Source of the DNA: JBCBJZ01 sp038522635
GTDB taxonomy: Bacteria > Pseudomonadota > Alphaproteobacteria > Rhizobiales > Hyphomicrobiaceae
Direction: 5' to 3'
Length of the DNA: 22,070 bases
Assembly (NCBI GenBank): GCA_038522635.1
Contig: JBCBJZ010000052.1
Span: 1-22,070 of the forward strand
Of the stretch, positions 15,292 to 22,070 are shown piece by piece. Position numbers and translations under genes: made by a program. Position 1 is the stretch's first letter; each line of letters begins with the position of its first letter. The notes beneath the pieces were generated by a model, which saw only the letters and a list, made by a program, of their open reading frames with translations, had not been told where the DNA came from and did no database searches.

Positions 15292-16041
15292 TCAGCCCGT
15301 GGGCTGATCGAACGTTGCCGTTCCACTCATGCCTGGAAGAATCGCTGAAGGACGTTTCTCAAACGTTGCGATAATCCGTATCGTTTGAGAAATCGCATCG
15401 ATCGTCGCACCCATGCGATCAACCTTTGCGCGGTAGGTCGCGCCGGTCTCGTCGACCTTGAAGCCGAACGTCATGCCGGGCTTCAACCAGGCCAGCCACT
15501 TCGATGGCACCACCAGATTGATCTCAACGACGCTATCATCGACGAGCTTCATCAGCGGCGCGTTCGCCTGTGGCATCTCGTGGACTTCGATCATGCGCTC
15601 CACCACCGAGCCGTCGAAGGGCGCCACGATCACGCACTGCGCCGCGCGCACGCCGAGCGCCTCAGCCTTGGCGTTGGCTTGCTCGAATTTCGCACGCGAA
15701 ACCTCAAGTTCACCACGCCCCACAGCACGGTGTTTGCGCAGAACCTCGTTTTCACGGACGGTCAAGGCGAGCGCGCGCGCCTCGGCCTTGGCGGCGCGCA
15801 ATTCAGCGGCATAACGCCGACAATCGTATTGCACGAGCTGGTCGCCACGCTTGAAGCGCTGGCCTTCGCGAAACGGAAGCTTCGCAATGCGCGCAACCAA
15901 TTCGGAGGCGAGCGTGGTTTCGGCGTTCGCGCGTACCACACCACGCGCATGCGGCAGGTCCTGGCCTGCCACGGCCTCACCCGAGAGAAAACACACAACG
16001 ATGCCAACCCCGGCTGTGACCGCTTTATTCAAGCGGTTCAT
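15292..16041 (-). CDS. Periplasmic adaptor (membrane fusion) protein
   Basis: A 249-residue secreted adaptor of the RND/HlyD type. The N-terminus is a signal peptide (MNRLNKAVTAGVGIVVCFLS, then GEAVAGQ). The lipoyl-like half spans about 33-75 (ETTLASELVARIAKLPFREG), the helical hairpin about 76-130, the returning half about 131-160 (APFDGSVVERM), and the beta-barrel about 168-245 (VVEINLVVPSKWLAWLKPGM). It is shorter than typical RND adaptors (about 350-400). The ATG at 16041 is chosen because GGGAG lies 6 bases upstream and the signal peptide then begins at residue 1; the frame is open further upstream. It would bridge the inner-membrane components to the TolC-like protein encoded just upstream. 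Confidence 0.87.
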   Translation of the reverse strand: MNRLNKAVTAGVGIVVCFLSGEAVAGQDLPHARGVVRANAETTLASELVARIAKLPFREGQRFKRGDQLVQYDCRRYAAELRAAKAEARALALTVRENEVLRKHRAVGRGELEVSRAKFEQANAKAEALGVRAAQCVIVAPFDGSVVERMIEVHEMPQANAPLMKLVDDSVVEINLVVPSKWLAWLKPGMTFGFKVDETGATYRAKVDRMGATIDAISQTIRIIATFEKRPSAILPGMSGTATFDQPTG

Positions 16042-16186
16042 AAGCAACTCCCAGGATTTCCCATTTATCGTTTTCTGACGGCGGGCATTCTTGCGGCTCG
16101 CGCGACAGGCGTCCCCCACTCGGACGCTGTTGAACGGTAACCGCTGAAAATTGTAAGTTCTTTAAAGGATAAAGTTAGTGAAACCT
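16042..16186. other. Gap between the TolC-like gene and the periplasmic adaptor gene
   Basis: 145-base spacer, partly AT-rich (about 16141-16190), read on the minus strand. It has a weak CTTTA/TAAAG pairing around a 5-base loop. No clear terminator or promoter is seen, so read-through from the TolC-like gene is likely. Confidence 0.4.
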
Positions 16187-17788
16187 TTATTGGATCACTG
16201 GGCGAGGGCCACCCAGCGAATGGCGACGCCGGGTCCATTTGGACTTAGGCGTTTTCGTGCCGGGAAGAGCCATGGGATCGCCAAGCTTGCGCCATCCGAT
16301 GCGAAGCGTTTTGGATAGCGATTTCACATCTTGCGCGCTGCTCGCCATCATGTCGTGGAACGGATCAAGCCCCATCGATGCGTAAAGATTGGCGTAGGCC
16401 GTCTGCAGATCGACGTAGGCAAGATCGAGTTTCACGCGGGCGACGAGCGTGTTCATCTCTTCGCGGATGGCCGTTTGTTCGGAAACTTTGCCGGCCGCAT
16501 GGGAACGGCGCACGTTATAGAGAATACGCTGTTGCACGCTGCGGTAACGGATGGCGGCGCGATGTTTACGGCGGGCGTGGATCAGGCGGACGCGGGCCAC
16601 ATGCACCTGCGTCATGATCGCCATGGTGACCGCCAGGGCGCGCTTATCGAGCAGCGCATCACGGGCTTTGATTTCGCTGCGACGTGCCGGATAGGAGAAC
16701 ACTTTCATCAGGTTCCAACTGGCCTTCGCGCCCCACGCGACCCAGTTGTTGTTGAACAGGAAGTCGTTGCTGTCGAAGCTCGGCGTCAGATCGGCCGTCA
16801 CATTTGGCAGCATCTCGAGGATGGCGGCCTCCGCCTCGTGGCGGTTGATGCGCGAGCGGTAGGCGACTTCGCGCAGCTCAGAGCGCGATTCAAGCGCGAT
16901 CGACACCATCACGCCAACCGGCATGCGGATGATCTCGGGCGGGATCTGATGGTGCGGCACGACGATGTGAAAATGCTCGCCAGGGCGAATGTTCATGAGT
17001 GTGCCAAGCTGCGTCTTCGCAACCGCCAGGTCGGCGTGCAGGCGCTTGAGTTCACGGTCGATTTCGCTCAGTTCGCGCTCATAGGTCAGCGCCGCAAGCG
17101 GTGAAGACTCCGCTTTGTCGGAGAGCGCGCGGGCGTTGGCCAACGCGTGGCGCACACGACCGCTCAAGTGGTTGAGACGGCGGATCAGACGGCGGGCGGT
17201 GACGGCCTTCCAGTAGGCGGCGCGCACGTTCTCGATGATCCGATTGACGACCTTGCGTCGGGTCTCCCGCGCGATCAGCACCTGGTCGGAGGCTTGTTTG
17301 GCGCGCACGTAGGAGAGGCCGAAGTCGAGGATGTTCCAGCTGAAGGCGAGGTCGGCCGTCTGGCGCTCGAGTTCCTGCGAGGTGTTGGCGGGCAGCACAC
17401 CGGCGTTGGCGTTGCCCTGCCGGTTGATCTGCCGCGCGCTGATGATGCGGGCGCTGGTGCCGCCGCTGTATTTATCGCGGCCGAAGTAGGCGGTGTTCGC
17501 CAGCACGTTGGGTAACATGCCGTGGTGGGCCACGCGGAGTTGCTTGTCGCGCAGCAGCTCTTCCATCACTTCGACGTGGCGGTCGAGGTTGTATTTCAGC
17601 GCGCGGGCCATCGCTTCATAAAGATCGATGGATCCTGAGACGGGCTCCTGATCGGTATCGACGCGCTCGTGCTTATCGCGCGCGTATTCACTGAGTTCGC
17701 TATGCGAAAAGGGATTTGGCACAACCGAGCAGCCGGCCAGCGTGACGGCGAACGTCGCCACGGCGAAGAAGCGAAGTTGGTTTTGCAC
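16187..17788 (-). CDS. TolC-family outer-membrane channel lipoprotein
   Basis: A 533-residue outer-membrane factor. From the GTG at 17788 the protein begins MQNQLRFFAVATFAVTLAGC, a short lipoprotein signal peptide with lipobox LAGC (Cys20), as in OprM-type channels. The body has the two long helical OEP halves: ELERQTADLAFSWNILDFGL and KLDLAYVDLQTAYANLYASM are characteristic. The C-terminus is basic (KSKWTRRRHSLGG). An upstream in-frame ATG at 17857 would bury the signal peptide behind 23 Cys/Gly-rich residues and overlap a regulatory-looking inverted repeat. The GTG, preceded by GGGGA, is therefore preferred. It would supply the outer-membrane exit duct for the adaptors encoded downstream. 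Confidence 0.88.
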   Translation of the reverse strand: MQNQLRFFAVATFAVTLAGCSVVPNPFSHSELSEYARDKHERVDTDQEPVSGSIDLYEAMARALKYNLDRHVEVMEELLRDKQLRVAHHGMLPNVLANTAYFGRDKYSGGTSARIISARQINRQGNANAGVLPANTSQELERQTADLAFSWNILDFGLSYVRAKQASDQVLIARETRRKVVNRIIENVRAAYWKAVTARRLIRRLNHLSGRVRHALANARALSDKAESSPLAALTYERELSEIDRELKRLHADLAVAKTQLGTLMNIRPGEHFHIVVPHHQIPPEIIRMPVGVMVSIALESRSELREVAYRSRINRHEAEAAILEMLPNVTADLTPSFDSNDFLFNNNWVAWGAKASWNLMKVFSYPARRSEIKARDALLDKRALAVTMAIMTQVHVARVRLIHARRKHRAAIRYRSVQQRILYNVRRSHAAGKVSEQTAIREEMNTLVARVKLDLAYVDLQTAYANLYASMGLDPFHDMMASSAQDVKSLSKTLRIGWRKLGDPMALPGTKTPKSKWTRRRHSLGGPRPVIQ

Positions 17789-17824
17789 AGCGTTGTCCCC
17801 ACAGCCCCCCACAACGCAGCACGG

Positions 17825-17850
17825 AGATGCTAATCCACAATTTAGCATCT
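17825..17850. promoter_or_regulatory. Perfect 9-bp inverted repeat upstream of the TolC-like gene
   Basis: AGATGCTAA (17825-17833) and TTAGCATCT (17842-17850) flank an 8-base spacer, 37 bases upstream of the preferred GTG start. Symmetry and position suit an operator or a 5'-leader hairpin. Which one is not determined. Confidence 0.5.
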
Positions 17851-17874
17851 TATTCACAGACGATCGGCTAATCC
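17829..17874. repeat. Direct repeat pair GCTAATCC
   Basis: GCTAATCC occurs at 17829-17836 and 17867-17874, 38 bases apart. The first copy is part of the 9-bp inverted repeat and the second lies in the near-palindrome CGGCTAATCCG. Possible paired regulator half-sites. Confidence 0.4.
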
Positions 17875-18019
17875 GATTCGCTTGTTCGATTACGTGCTTC
17901 GCTTGTGAAAGACAATTGCAGGGACTTCAGTTAACGCAGCTCATGCCAAAGGACCCAAGCTTTGGTTGAGGAGGCAACAACCTCATGGAAGGGCCGGCAG
18001 GCCTTGATTTATTCACAGA
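17850..18019 (+). repeat. 11-bp direct repeat TTATTCACAGA containing a DnaA-box-like 9-mer
   Basis: TTATTCACAGA is present at 17850-17860 and 18009-18019. Its first nine bases match the relaxed DnaA-box form TTATNCACA. A third near-match, TAATCCACA, is at 17831-17839 (one base off TTATCCACA). Three sites near an AT-richer stretch are notable, but the flanking genes are not those usual at an alphaproteobacterial origin. Confidence 0.4.
17877..17906. repeat. Direct repeat pair TTCGCTTGT with 21-base spacing
   Basis: TTCGCTTGT is at 17877-17885 and 17898-17906, exactly two helical turns apart. An 8-base relative TTCGCTTG recurs at 18089-18096. Phased spacing of this sort is typical of binding sites for a regulator on one DNA face. 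Confidence 0.4.
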
Positions 18020-18160
18020 AAAGTAACAATTACCGCTCGCGAGCAGTACGATGCTACCGCGTTTGTTGTAGGGGCTGCCTATTGGTCTTTCGCTTGCGAC
18101 CGTTGACTTTGGGCAACGCAATTGAGCAGCCAGCGAGTCGCAAAGGCCGCGCCCTTAGAG

Positions 18161-18201
18161 TTCATCCGCCTCAGCCGGAATCATCTGAGGCGAAAGATGA
18201 A
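18161..18201 (-). terminator. Bulged hairpin downstream of the giant repeat gene
   Basis: CGCCTCAG (18167-18174) pairs with CTGAGGCG (18185-18192) around a 10-base loop. TTCATC (18161-18166) pairs with GATGAA (18196-18201) beyond a 3-base AAA bulge. No T-run follows on the minus strand. It may be a second-line terminator or an RNA-stability element. Confidence 0.4.
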
Positions 18202-18222
18202 CGGTAAGACAAGAGCCTAGAT

Positions 18223-18254
18223 GTCGGTTCCGCTTCAAGCTGAAGCGAACCGAC
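18223..18254 (-). terminator. Strong bulged hairpin downstream of the giant repeat gene (intergenic element copy 2)
   Basis: GTCGGTTC (18223-18230) pairs with GAACCGAC (18247-18254) and GCTTCA with TGAAGC around a 3-base loop, with a single bulged base. It is the most stable-looking hairpin in the window and lies 68 bases past the giant gene's stop. On the minus strand only a weak T-rich stretch follows. Its core (18225-18249) is the second copy of the element at 11330-11354. Confidence 0.5.
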
Positions 18255-18321
18255 TCTAGAGGAACGCGGCCTTGATTTTCGTTTTGACGATCGCGCTTTT
18301 GATGCGCCAAGGGTTGAGCGA

Positions 18322-21300
18322 TCAACGCTTACGCTTGTCGCCTGCCCCGCCGACCGGCTCTAGATCACGTGCCAGGGAGCGCGTGCGATCACCATCGCGG
18401 TCACGCTCGCCCCGCGCCTGATCATCGAATGTGCGGCCTTGCAAGCTGCGCGGATCGAGCGGATTGATCTGGCCACTGTCGGTGCGGATTTCCACGTAGT
18501 GGTTGATCACTGTGCCGTCCTGCAACTTGGCCGAGATCCGCAGGTAAAGCGGCTGCGCATCATAGGGCACGTGCGCCATGATCATGCCGAAGTCAGCGTG
18601 GTTCGCCCATTCCGGCAGCGCGCCGCCATTGGCGTGCGTCACACGGTAGGCGATCACGGGTCCGTGGATCGCATGGTTCAGCGAGTTGGTGATCTCGACG
18701 TAAAGCATGCGATTGCGGATCAAGGTATCCACGATGATCTGACCGTCGCCAGCGCCGAAGTTGCCGCCAGCAAAACCGGTTCCGAAGGTGCGCAACGAGA
18801 AGCCGACCAACGGGCGTGCGCCCCAAGCTTCGCTCGCGCTGTCGAAGGCGGCGGCCGCGCGTTGTGCCATCTCCTCTAGTTCCCATTGCTCGCGAATGAC
18901 GCGGTTGACGATGCCCTTGGCCCCCTCAAGCGGCGCTGTTTCGCCAAGTGAATCGATCCGGTTGACCGTGTTGACGATGATGCCTTCGCTTTCAAGCGCG
19001 GTGAGGCCGGCGACCAGTTGGTCGACCGCGTTCACCGTATTGACGACGATGCCGGTAGCGCCCGGCAGCAAGGGCGGCTCGCCTTCAACCGGCGCCGGCG
19101 GGTCGATGTCGGGACGGCCCTCGCTTGCTGGCAGCACAATCTCGTGGTTGGCCGGTGAAGCGAACGTGACCGCCACGCTCGCCGGCGTCGAGACGTTGCC
19201 ATCGTTGTCAGCGACCCGGTAGGCGATCGGCGTCGGCACCGCGTTGAAGGACGCGTCGGGCGTGAACGTGATCGCACCGGAGATCGTGTCAATCGTCCAG
19301 ATGCCTTCGCCTGGCACCACCAGGGGATCGCCCGGAGCGGCGGTGCCGAGGATTTGCACCGAGGAGGGATCAAGTGTGCCATCGCTATCGCTGTCGTTGG
19401 CAAGCACATCGATGATGACAGGCTGGCCGGGCACACCAACACCCAGATCGGGTTCAGGGGTTGGAGGGTTGGGCGCGAAGGCGACCGTGACGCTGGCGGG
19501 CTGCGAACGGTTCCCGTCGCTATCGGCGACCGTGTAGCTGATCGGTGCTGGATCGCCTGTGAAACCAGGTTCCGGCTCGAAGATGATCGCGCCACTGACT
19601 GGATTGATCGACCATGTGCCCTGTCCAATGACGATGAGCGGTTGGCCAGGCGCACTGGTGCCGGCGATCTGCACCGAGCTGGGCACGACCGTGTCGCCGG
19701 TGTCGTCGTTGGCGAGCACGTCGATGACGACGGGGGTCCCCGTGGGCGCTCCGGTGACGCTGTCGGATGTGGCAACGGGCGGCGTGTTGATGGCGACCGT
19801 CGCAGGGCCTGAGCGATTTCCGTCGTTGTCCGCAACCGTGTAGCTGATCGGCGTCGGCTGGCCCAAGAAGCCCGGTTCTGGCGTGAACGTGATCGTGCCT
19901 GCCGATGGATCGATGATCCAGGTGCCTTCACCAGCGACCACCAAAGGATCGCCCGGTGCGGCCGTACCAGCGATCTGCAGCGAGGCCGCGTTAAGGCTGC
20001 CGTCGGGATCAGCGTCATTGCCAAGCACGTTCACGACCACGGTCGAGCCCGGCGTGACGCCACTGACCTCATCGTTGCCGGCAACCGGTGGACGCGGATC
20101 AAAGTCGATCGAGACCGTGGCAGGGGCTGAGACGTTCCCATCGTTGTCGGCGACCGTATAGGTGATCGGCGCAGGGTCGGCGGTGAAGCCCGCTTCCGGT
20201 GTGAAGGTGATCGCGCCGGTTGAAGAATCGACCGACCATTGACCCTCGCCTGGCACCGTGAGCGCCACGCCGGGGCCACTGGTGCCGGTGATCGTCACCG
20301 TTCTGGGATCGATCGAACCATCGGGATCGGTGTCGTTGTTGACCACGTTCACGACGACGGGGTTGGCGGTGGTGGCCCCGGTGATGACGTCGTCCTCGGC
20401 AAGCGGCGGTGCTACATCGTAGTCGATCGTGACCGTGGCGGGCGCAGACACGTTGCCGTCGTTGTCGGCGACCGTATAGCTGATCGGGGTGGGATCGCCG
20501 GTGAAGCCGGTCTGTGGCGCAAAGGTGATGACACCTGTTGACGGATCGATCGACCACACGCCTTCACCGGGCACAGTAAGGGGATCGCCAGGCGCGTTGG
20601 TGCCGACGATCCGCACGCTTGCTGGAACAAGCGAGCCGTCGGGATCGCTGTCGTTGCCAAGCACATTGACGCCAACGGGTTGGCCAGGCGTCGCGCCCGT
20701 CACCAGATCGGCAGCGGCGCTCGGCGGCAGCGGATCGTAGTCGACCAGGACGCTGGCAGGACCCGAGCGCTGACCATCGTTGTCCGCGACGGTGTAGCTG
20801 ATCGGCGTTGGATCGGCCGTGAAGCCCGCTTCCGGCGTGAACCTAATCGCACCGGTTGCCGGATCGATGGTCCAGACGCCTTCGCCTGGCACGGTCAACG
20901 GGCTGCCGGGCGATGTCGTACCAGCAATTTGCACGCTGCTCGGATCGAGCGAGCCATCGGGATCGGTGTCGTTTGCCAGCACGTTGATCGTGACCGGATC
21001 ACCCGGCTGCACGCCGCTCACGCTGTCGTGGTCGGCAAGCGGGGCGACCGGACCGTAGTCCGCGCGGACCGAAGCTGGCGCCGAGACGTTCCCGTCGTTG
21101 TCGGCCACGGTGTAGGTCACCGGGGTCGGATCGCCGGTGAAGCCCGTGTCTGGCGTGAAGGTGATCGCCCCCGTCGTGGAATTGATCGACCAGGTGCCTT
21201 CGCCTGCCACGGTCAAGGAATCGCCTGGTGCGGCGGTCCCAGCCAGTTGCACGCTCGTCGGAACCAGCGTGCCGTCGGCGTCGCTGTCGTTGGCGAGCAC

Positions 21301-22070
21301 GTCGATGATGACCGGATTGCCGATGGTGCCGACACCCGCATCGTTCAGCGCTTGCGGCGGCGTCGCCACCACGTCGATCACCACGGTCCCGATGTTGGAC
21401 AGGTTGCCGTCGTTGTCCGCCACCTGATAGCCGATCGGGTCTGGATCGCCGGTGAAGCCCGCTTCCGGCGTGAAGGTGATCGTCCCGGCAGAGGGCCCGA
21501 TGCTCCACGTCCCCTGGCCGGTCACCGTCAAGGGTGCGCCCGGCGAAGACGTGCCGTTGATCTGCAAGGTTGCGGGATCGAGCGTGCCGTCGGGGTCGCT
21601 GTCGTTGGCGAGCACGTTGACCAACACCGGCTGGTTGGCCGGTTGACCGCTAAGCGTATCGTTGGCCGCAACAGGGGGGCGCACCGCATAGTCGACGCTG
21701 ACGGTGGCCGTGTTGGACACGTTGCCATCGTTGTCGGCGACGGTATAGCTGACCGGCGTCGGATCGGCCGTGAAGCCGGTTTCGGGCGTGAAGGTGATCG
21801 CGCCGCTCGCATCCACGCTCCAGGTGCCTTCGCCTGCCACAACCAGCGGATCGCCCGCGCTCGACGTCCCCACAAGCGTCACGCTGGAAGCATCGAGGCT
21901 GCCATCGGGATCGGTGTCGTTGCCAAGCACTTGCACCGTCGCCGGCGTGTTCGTGGCGATGCCGGTGATGCTATCGTTGACGGCGGTCGGCGGCTGCGCG
22001 CTGTAGTCGACGCTTACGGTTGCGGGCGCGGAACGGTTACCATCGTTGTCGGCGACCGTGTAGCTGATCG
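18322..22070 (-). CDS. Giant Ig/cadherin-like tandem-repeat surface protein, C-terminal part (5' end outside window)
   Basis: The frame is open to the window edge, so only the last 1248 residues are seen. Nine complete repeats of about 105 residues are visible. Each has a VNVLANDxDPDGSLDP opening, a GEGTWSIDPxTGAITFTPE middle and a PISYTVADNDGN end, a bacterial Ig/cadherin-like unit with Asp-rich, probably Ca2+-binding turns. After the last repeat (about residue 975) comes a 275-residue C-terminal region. It holds GIVVNTVNAVDQL and GIIVNTVNRIDSL (a short internal repeat), a helical stretch, and a beta domain with LPEWANHADFG resembling dystroglycan-type cadherin-like folds. The last 35 residues are Arg/Asp-rich and end in a basic tail. 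No RTX nonapeptides, LPXTG or autotransporter barrel is seen. Probable cell-surface or secreted adhesin, exported by the downstream apparatus; that link is inference. Confidence 0.85.
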   Translation of the reverse strand, partial: ISYTVADNDGNRSAPATVSVDYSAQPPTAVNDSITGIATNTPATVQVLGNDTDPDGSLDASSVTLVGTSSAGDPLVVAGEGTWSVDASGAITFTPETGFTADPTPVSYTVADNDGNVSNTATVSVDYAVRPPVAANDTLSGQPANQPVLVNVLANDSDPDGTLDPATLQINGTSSPGAPLTVTGQGTWSIGPSAGTITFTPEAGFTGDPDPIGYQVADNDGNLSNIGTVVIDVVATPPQALNDAGVGTIGNPVIIDVLANDSDADGTLVPTSVQLAGTAAPGDSLTVAGEGTWSINSTTGAITFTPDTGFTGDPTPVTYTVADNDGNVSAPASVRADYGPVAPLADHDSVSGVQPGDPVTINVLANDTDPDGSLDPSSVQIAGTTSPGSPLTVPGEGVWTIDPATGAIRFTPEAGFTADPTPISYTVADNDGQRSGPASVLVDYDPLPPSAAADLVTGATPGQPVGVNVLGNDSDPDGSLVPASVRIVGTNAPGDPLTVPGEGVWSIDPSTGVITFAPQTGFTGDPTPISYTVADNDGNVSAPATVTIDYDVAPPLAEDDVITGATTANPVVVNVVNNDTDPDGSIDPRTVTITGTSGPGVALTVPGEGQWSVDSSTGAITFTPEAGFTADPAPITYTVADNDGNVSAPATVSIDFDPRPPVAGNDEVSGVTPGSTVVVNVLGNDADPDGSLNAASLQIAGTAAPGDPLVVAGEGTWIIDPSAGTITFTPEPGFLGQPTPISYTVADNDGNRSGPATVAINTPPVATSDSVTGAPTGTPVVIDVLANDDTGDTVVPSSVQIAGTSAPGQPLIVIGQGTWSINPVSGAIIFEPEPGFTGDPAPISYTVADSDGNRSQPASVTVAFAPNPPTPEPDLGVGVPGQPVIIDVLANDSDSDGTLDPSSVQILGTAAPGDPLVVPGEGIWTIDTISGAITFTPDASFNAVPTPIAYRVADNDGNVSTPASVAVTFASPANHEIVLPASEGRPDIDPPAPVEGEPPLLPGATGIVVNTVNAVDQLVAGLTALESEGIIVNTVNRIDSLGETAPLEGAKGIVNRVIREQWELEEMAQRAAAAFDSASEAWGARPLVGFSLRTFGTGFAGGNFGAGDGQIIVDTLIRNRMLYVEITNSLNHAIHGPVIAYRVTHANGGALPEWANHADFGMIMAHVPYDAQPLYLRISAKLQDGTVINHYVEIRTDSGQINPLDPRSLQGRTFDDQARGERDRDGDRTRSLARDLEPVGGAGDKRKR
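19150..21993 (-). repeat. Nine tandem repeats of about 315 bp within the giant surface protein gene
   Basis: Period 315-318 bp measured on the conserved VADNDGN codons (for example 22041 to 21726 is 315 bases and 21726 to 21408 is 318). The eighth unit in reading order (about 19500-19800) is shorter, lacking the DY linker and the DPDGS turn. Repeats are similar but not identical at DNA level, indicating old expansion with divergence. A tenth unit's end is visible at the window edge. Confidence 0.85.

Larger units (their letters stand above)
17789..18321. other. Hairpin-rich intergenic region between the giant repeat gene and the TolC-like gene
   Basis: 533 bases, with a less GC-rich stretch (about 17825-18060) than its neighbours. 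Inverted repeats occur at 17825-17850, 17946-17965 (CCAAAG/CTTTGG), 18035-18044 (GCTCGCGAGC), 18101-18118 (CGTTG/CAACG), 18161-18201, 18223-18254 and at the giant gene's stop codon (GTTGA/TCAAC, 18313-18326). Direct repeats and DnaA-box-like sites are listed separately. No convincing protein gene was found. The region must hold terminators for the giant gene and probably the promoter of the export operon. Confidence 0.6.

Noticed and set aside
17962..18207. 81-residue plus-strand frame in the gap between the giant gene and the TolC-like gene
   Set aside because: TTG start, no family resemblance, and it overlaps several hairpins and direct repeats that better explain the sequence.
17789..18321. 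Chromosomal origin of replication
   Set aside because: Only two good and one imperfect DnaA-box-like sites, no dense cluster or long AT-rich tract, and flanking genes are not origin neighbours. Kept only as a low-to-moderate finding.
19150..22070. CRISPR array or satellite repeat
   Set aside because: The period is 315-318 bp, in frame with a continuous protein, and the repeats diverge in a codon-like way. They encode Ig/cadherin-like domains.

Overview
The window looks like chromosomal DNA of a high-GC alphaproteobacterium, perhaps of the Rhodospirillales/Hyphomicrobiales type. The basis is the soxBDAG gene order, the GC-rich codon use, frequent GTG starts and tightly packed operons. This is inference from gene content; there is no rRNA or tRNA in the window, and no insertion sequence, transposase, integrase or CRISPR array was seen.

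Region 1 (1-7213) is small-molecule catabolism. An NAD(P)-dependent aldehyde dehydrogenase of the succinate-semialdehyde type lies on the minus strand. It is divergent from a complete heterotetrameric sarcosine oxidase operon, soxB-soxD-soxA-soxG. That complex oxidises sarcosine to glycine, passing the methyl carbon to tetrahydrofolate and electrons to O2. All diagnostic residues checked are present: the covalent-flavin His of SoxB, the zinc Cys/Cys/His/Cys set of SoxD, and the NAD+-binding and GcvT-like regions of SoxA.

Region 2 (7358-11247, plus strand) is an aromatic module. A 939-residue fusion joins an N-terminal FAD monooxygenase of the salicylyl-CoA/anthraniloyl-CoA hydroxylase type to a C-terminal benzoate-CoA-ligase-type domain. 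A gentisate 1,2-dioxygenase follows 26 bases later. Together they suggest salicylate -> salicylyl-CoA -> gentisyl-CoA -> gentisate -> maleylpyruvate, with the first two steps in one polypeptide. No gentisyl-CoA thioesterase and no maleylpyruvate-processing gene is in the window.

Region 3 (11361-22070, minus strand) is an envelope or secretion locus. Transcription runs from the right edge leftwards. First comes the C-terminal 1248 residues of a giant protein with nine complete ~105-residue Ig/cadherin-like repeats, whose 5' end lies beyond the window. After a 533-base, hairpin-rich, relatively AT-rich gap come a TolC-like outer-membrane lipoprotein, a periplasmic adaptor, a HlyD-type adaptor with an N-terminal GAF domain, and a polytopic M50-peptidase/HlyD chimera. 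This resembles a type I secretion apparatus in which no ABC ATPase is visible and an M50 metalloprotease-like membrane protein occupies its place. It is the best candidate in the window for an under-described system: trans-envelope export or surface anchoring of the giant repeat protein.

Non-coding highlights are a hairpin element found in two intergenic regions (22 of 25 bases identical), a 9-bp perfect inverted repeat between the convergent gentisate and M50 genes, and the 17789-18321 gap. That gap holds several inverted repeats, short direct repeats and DnaA-box-like 9-mers.
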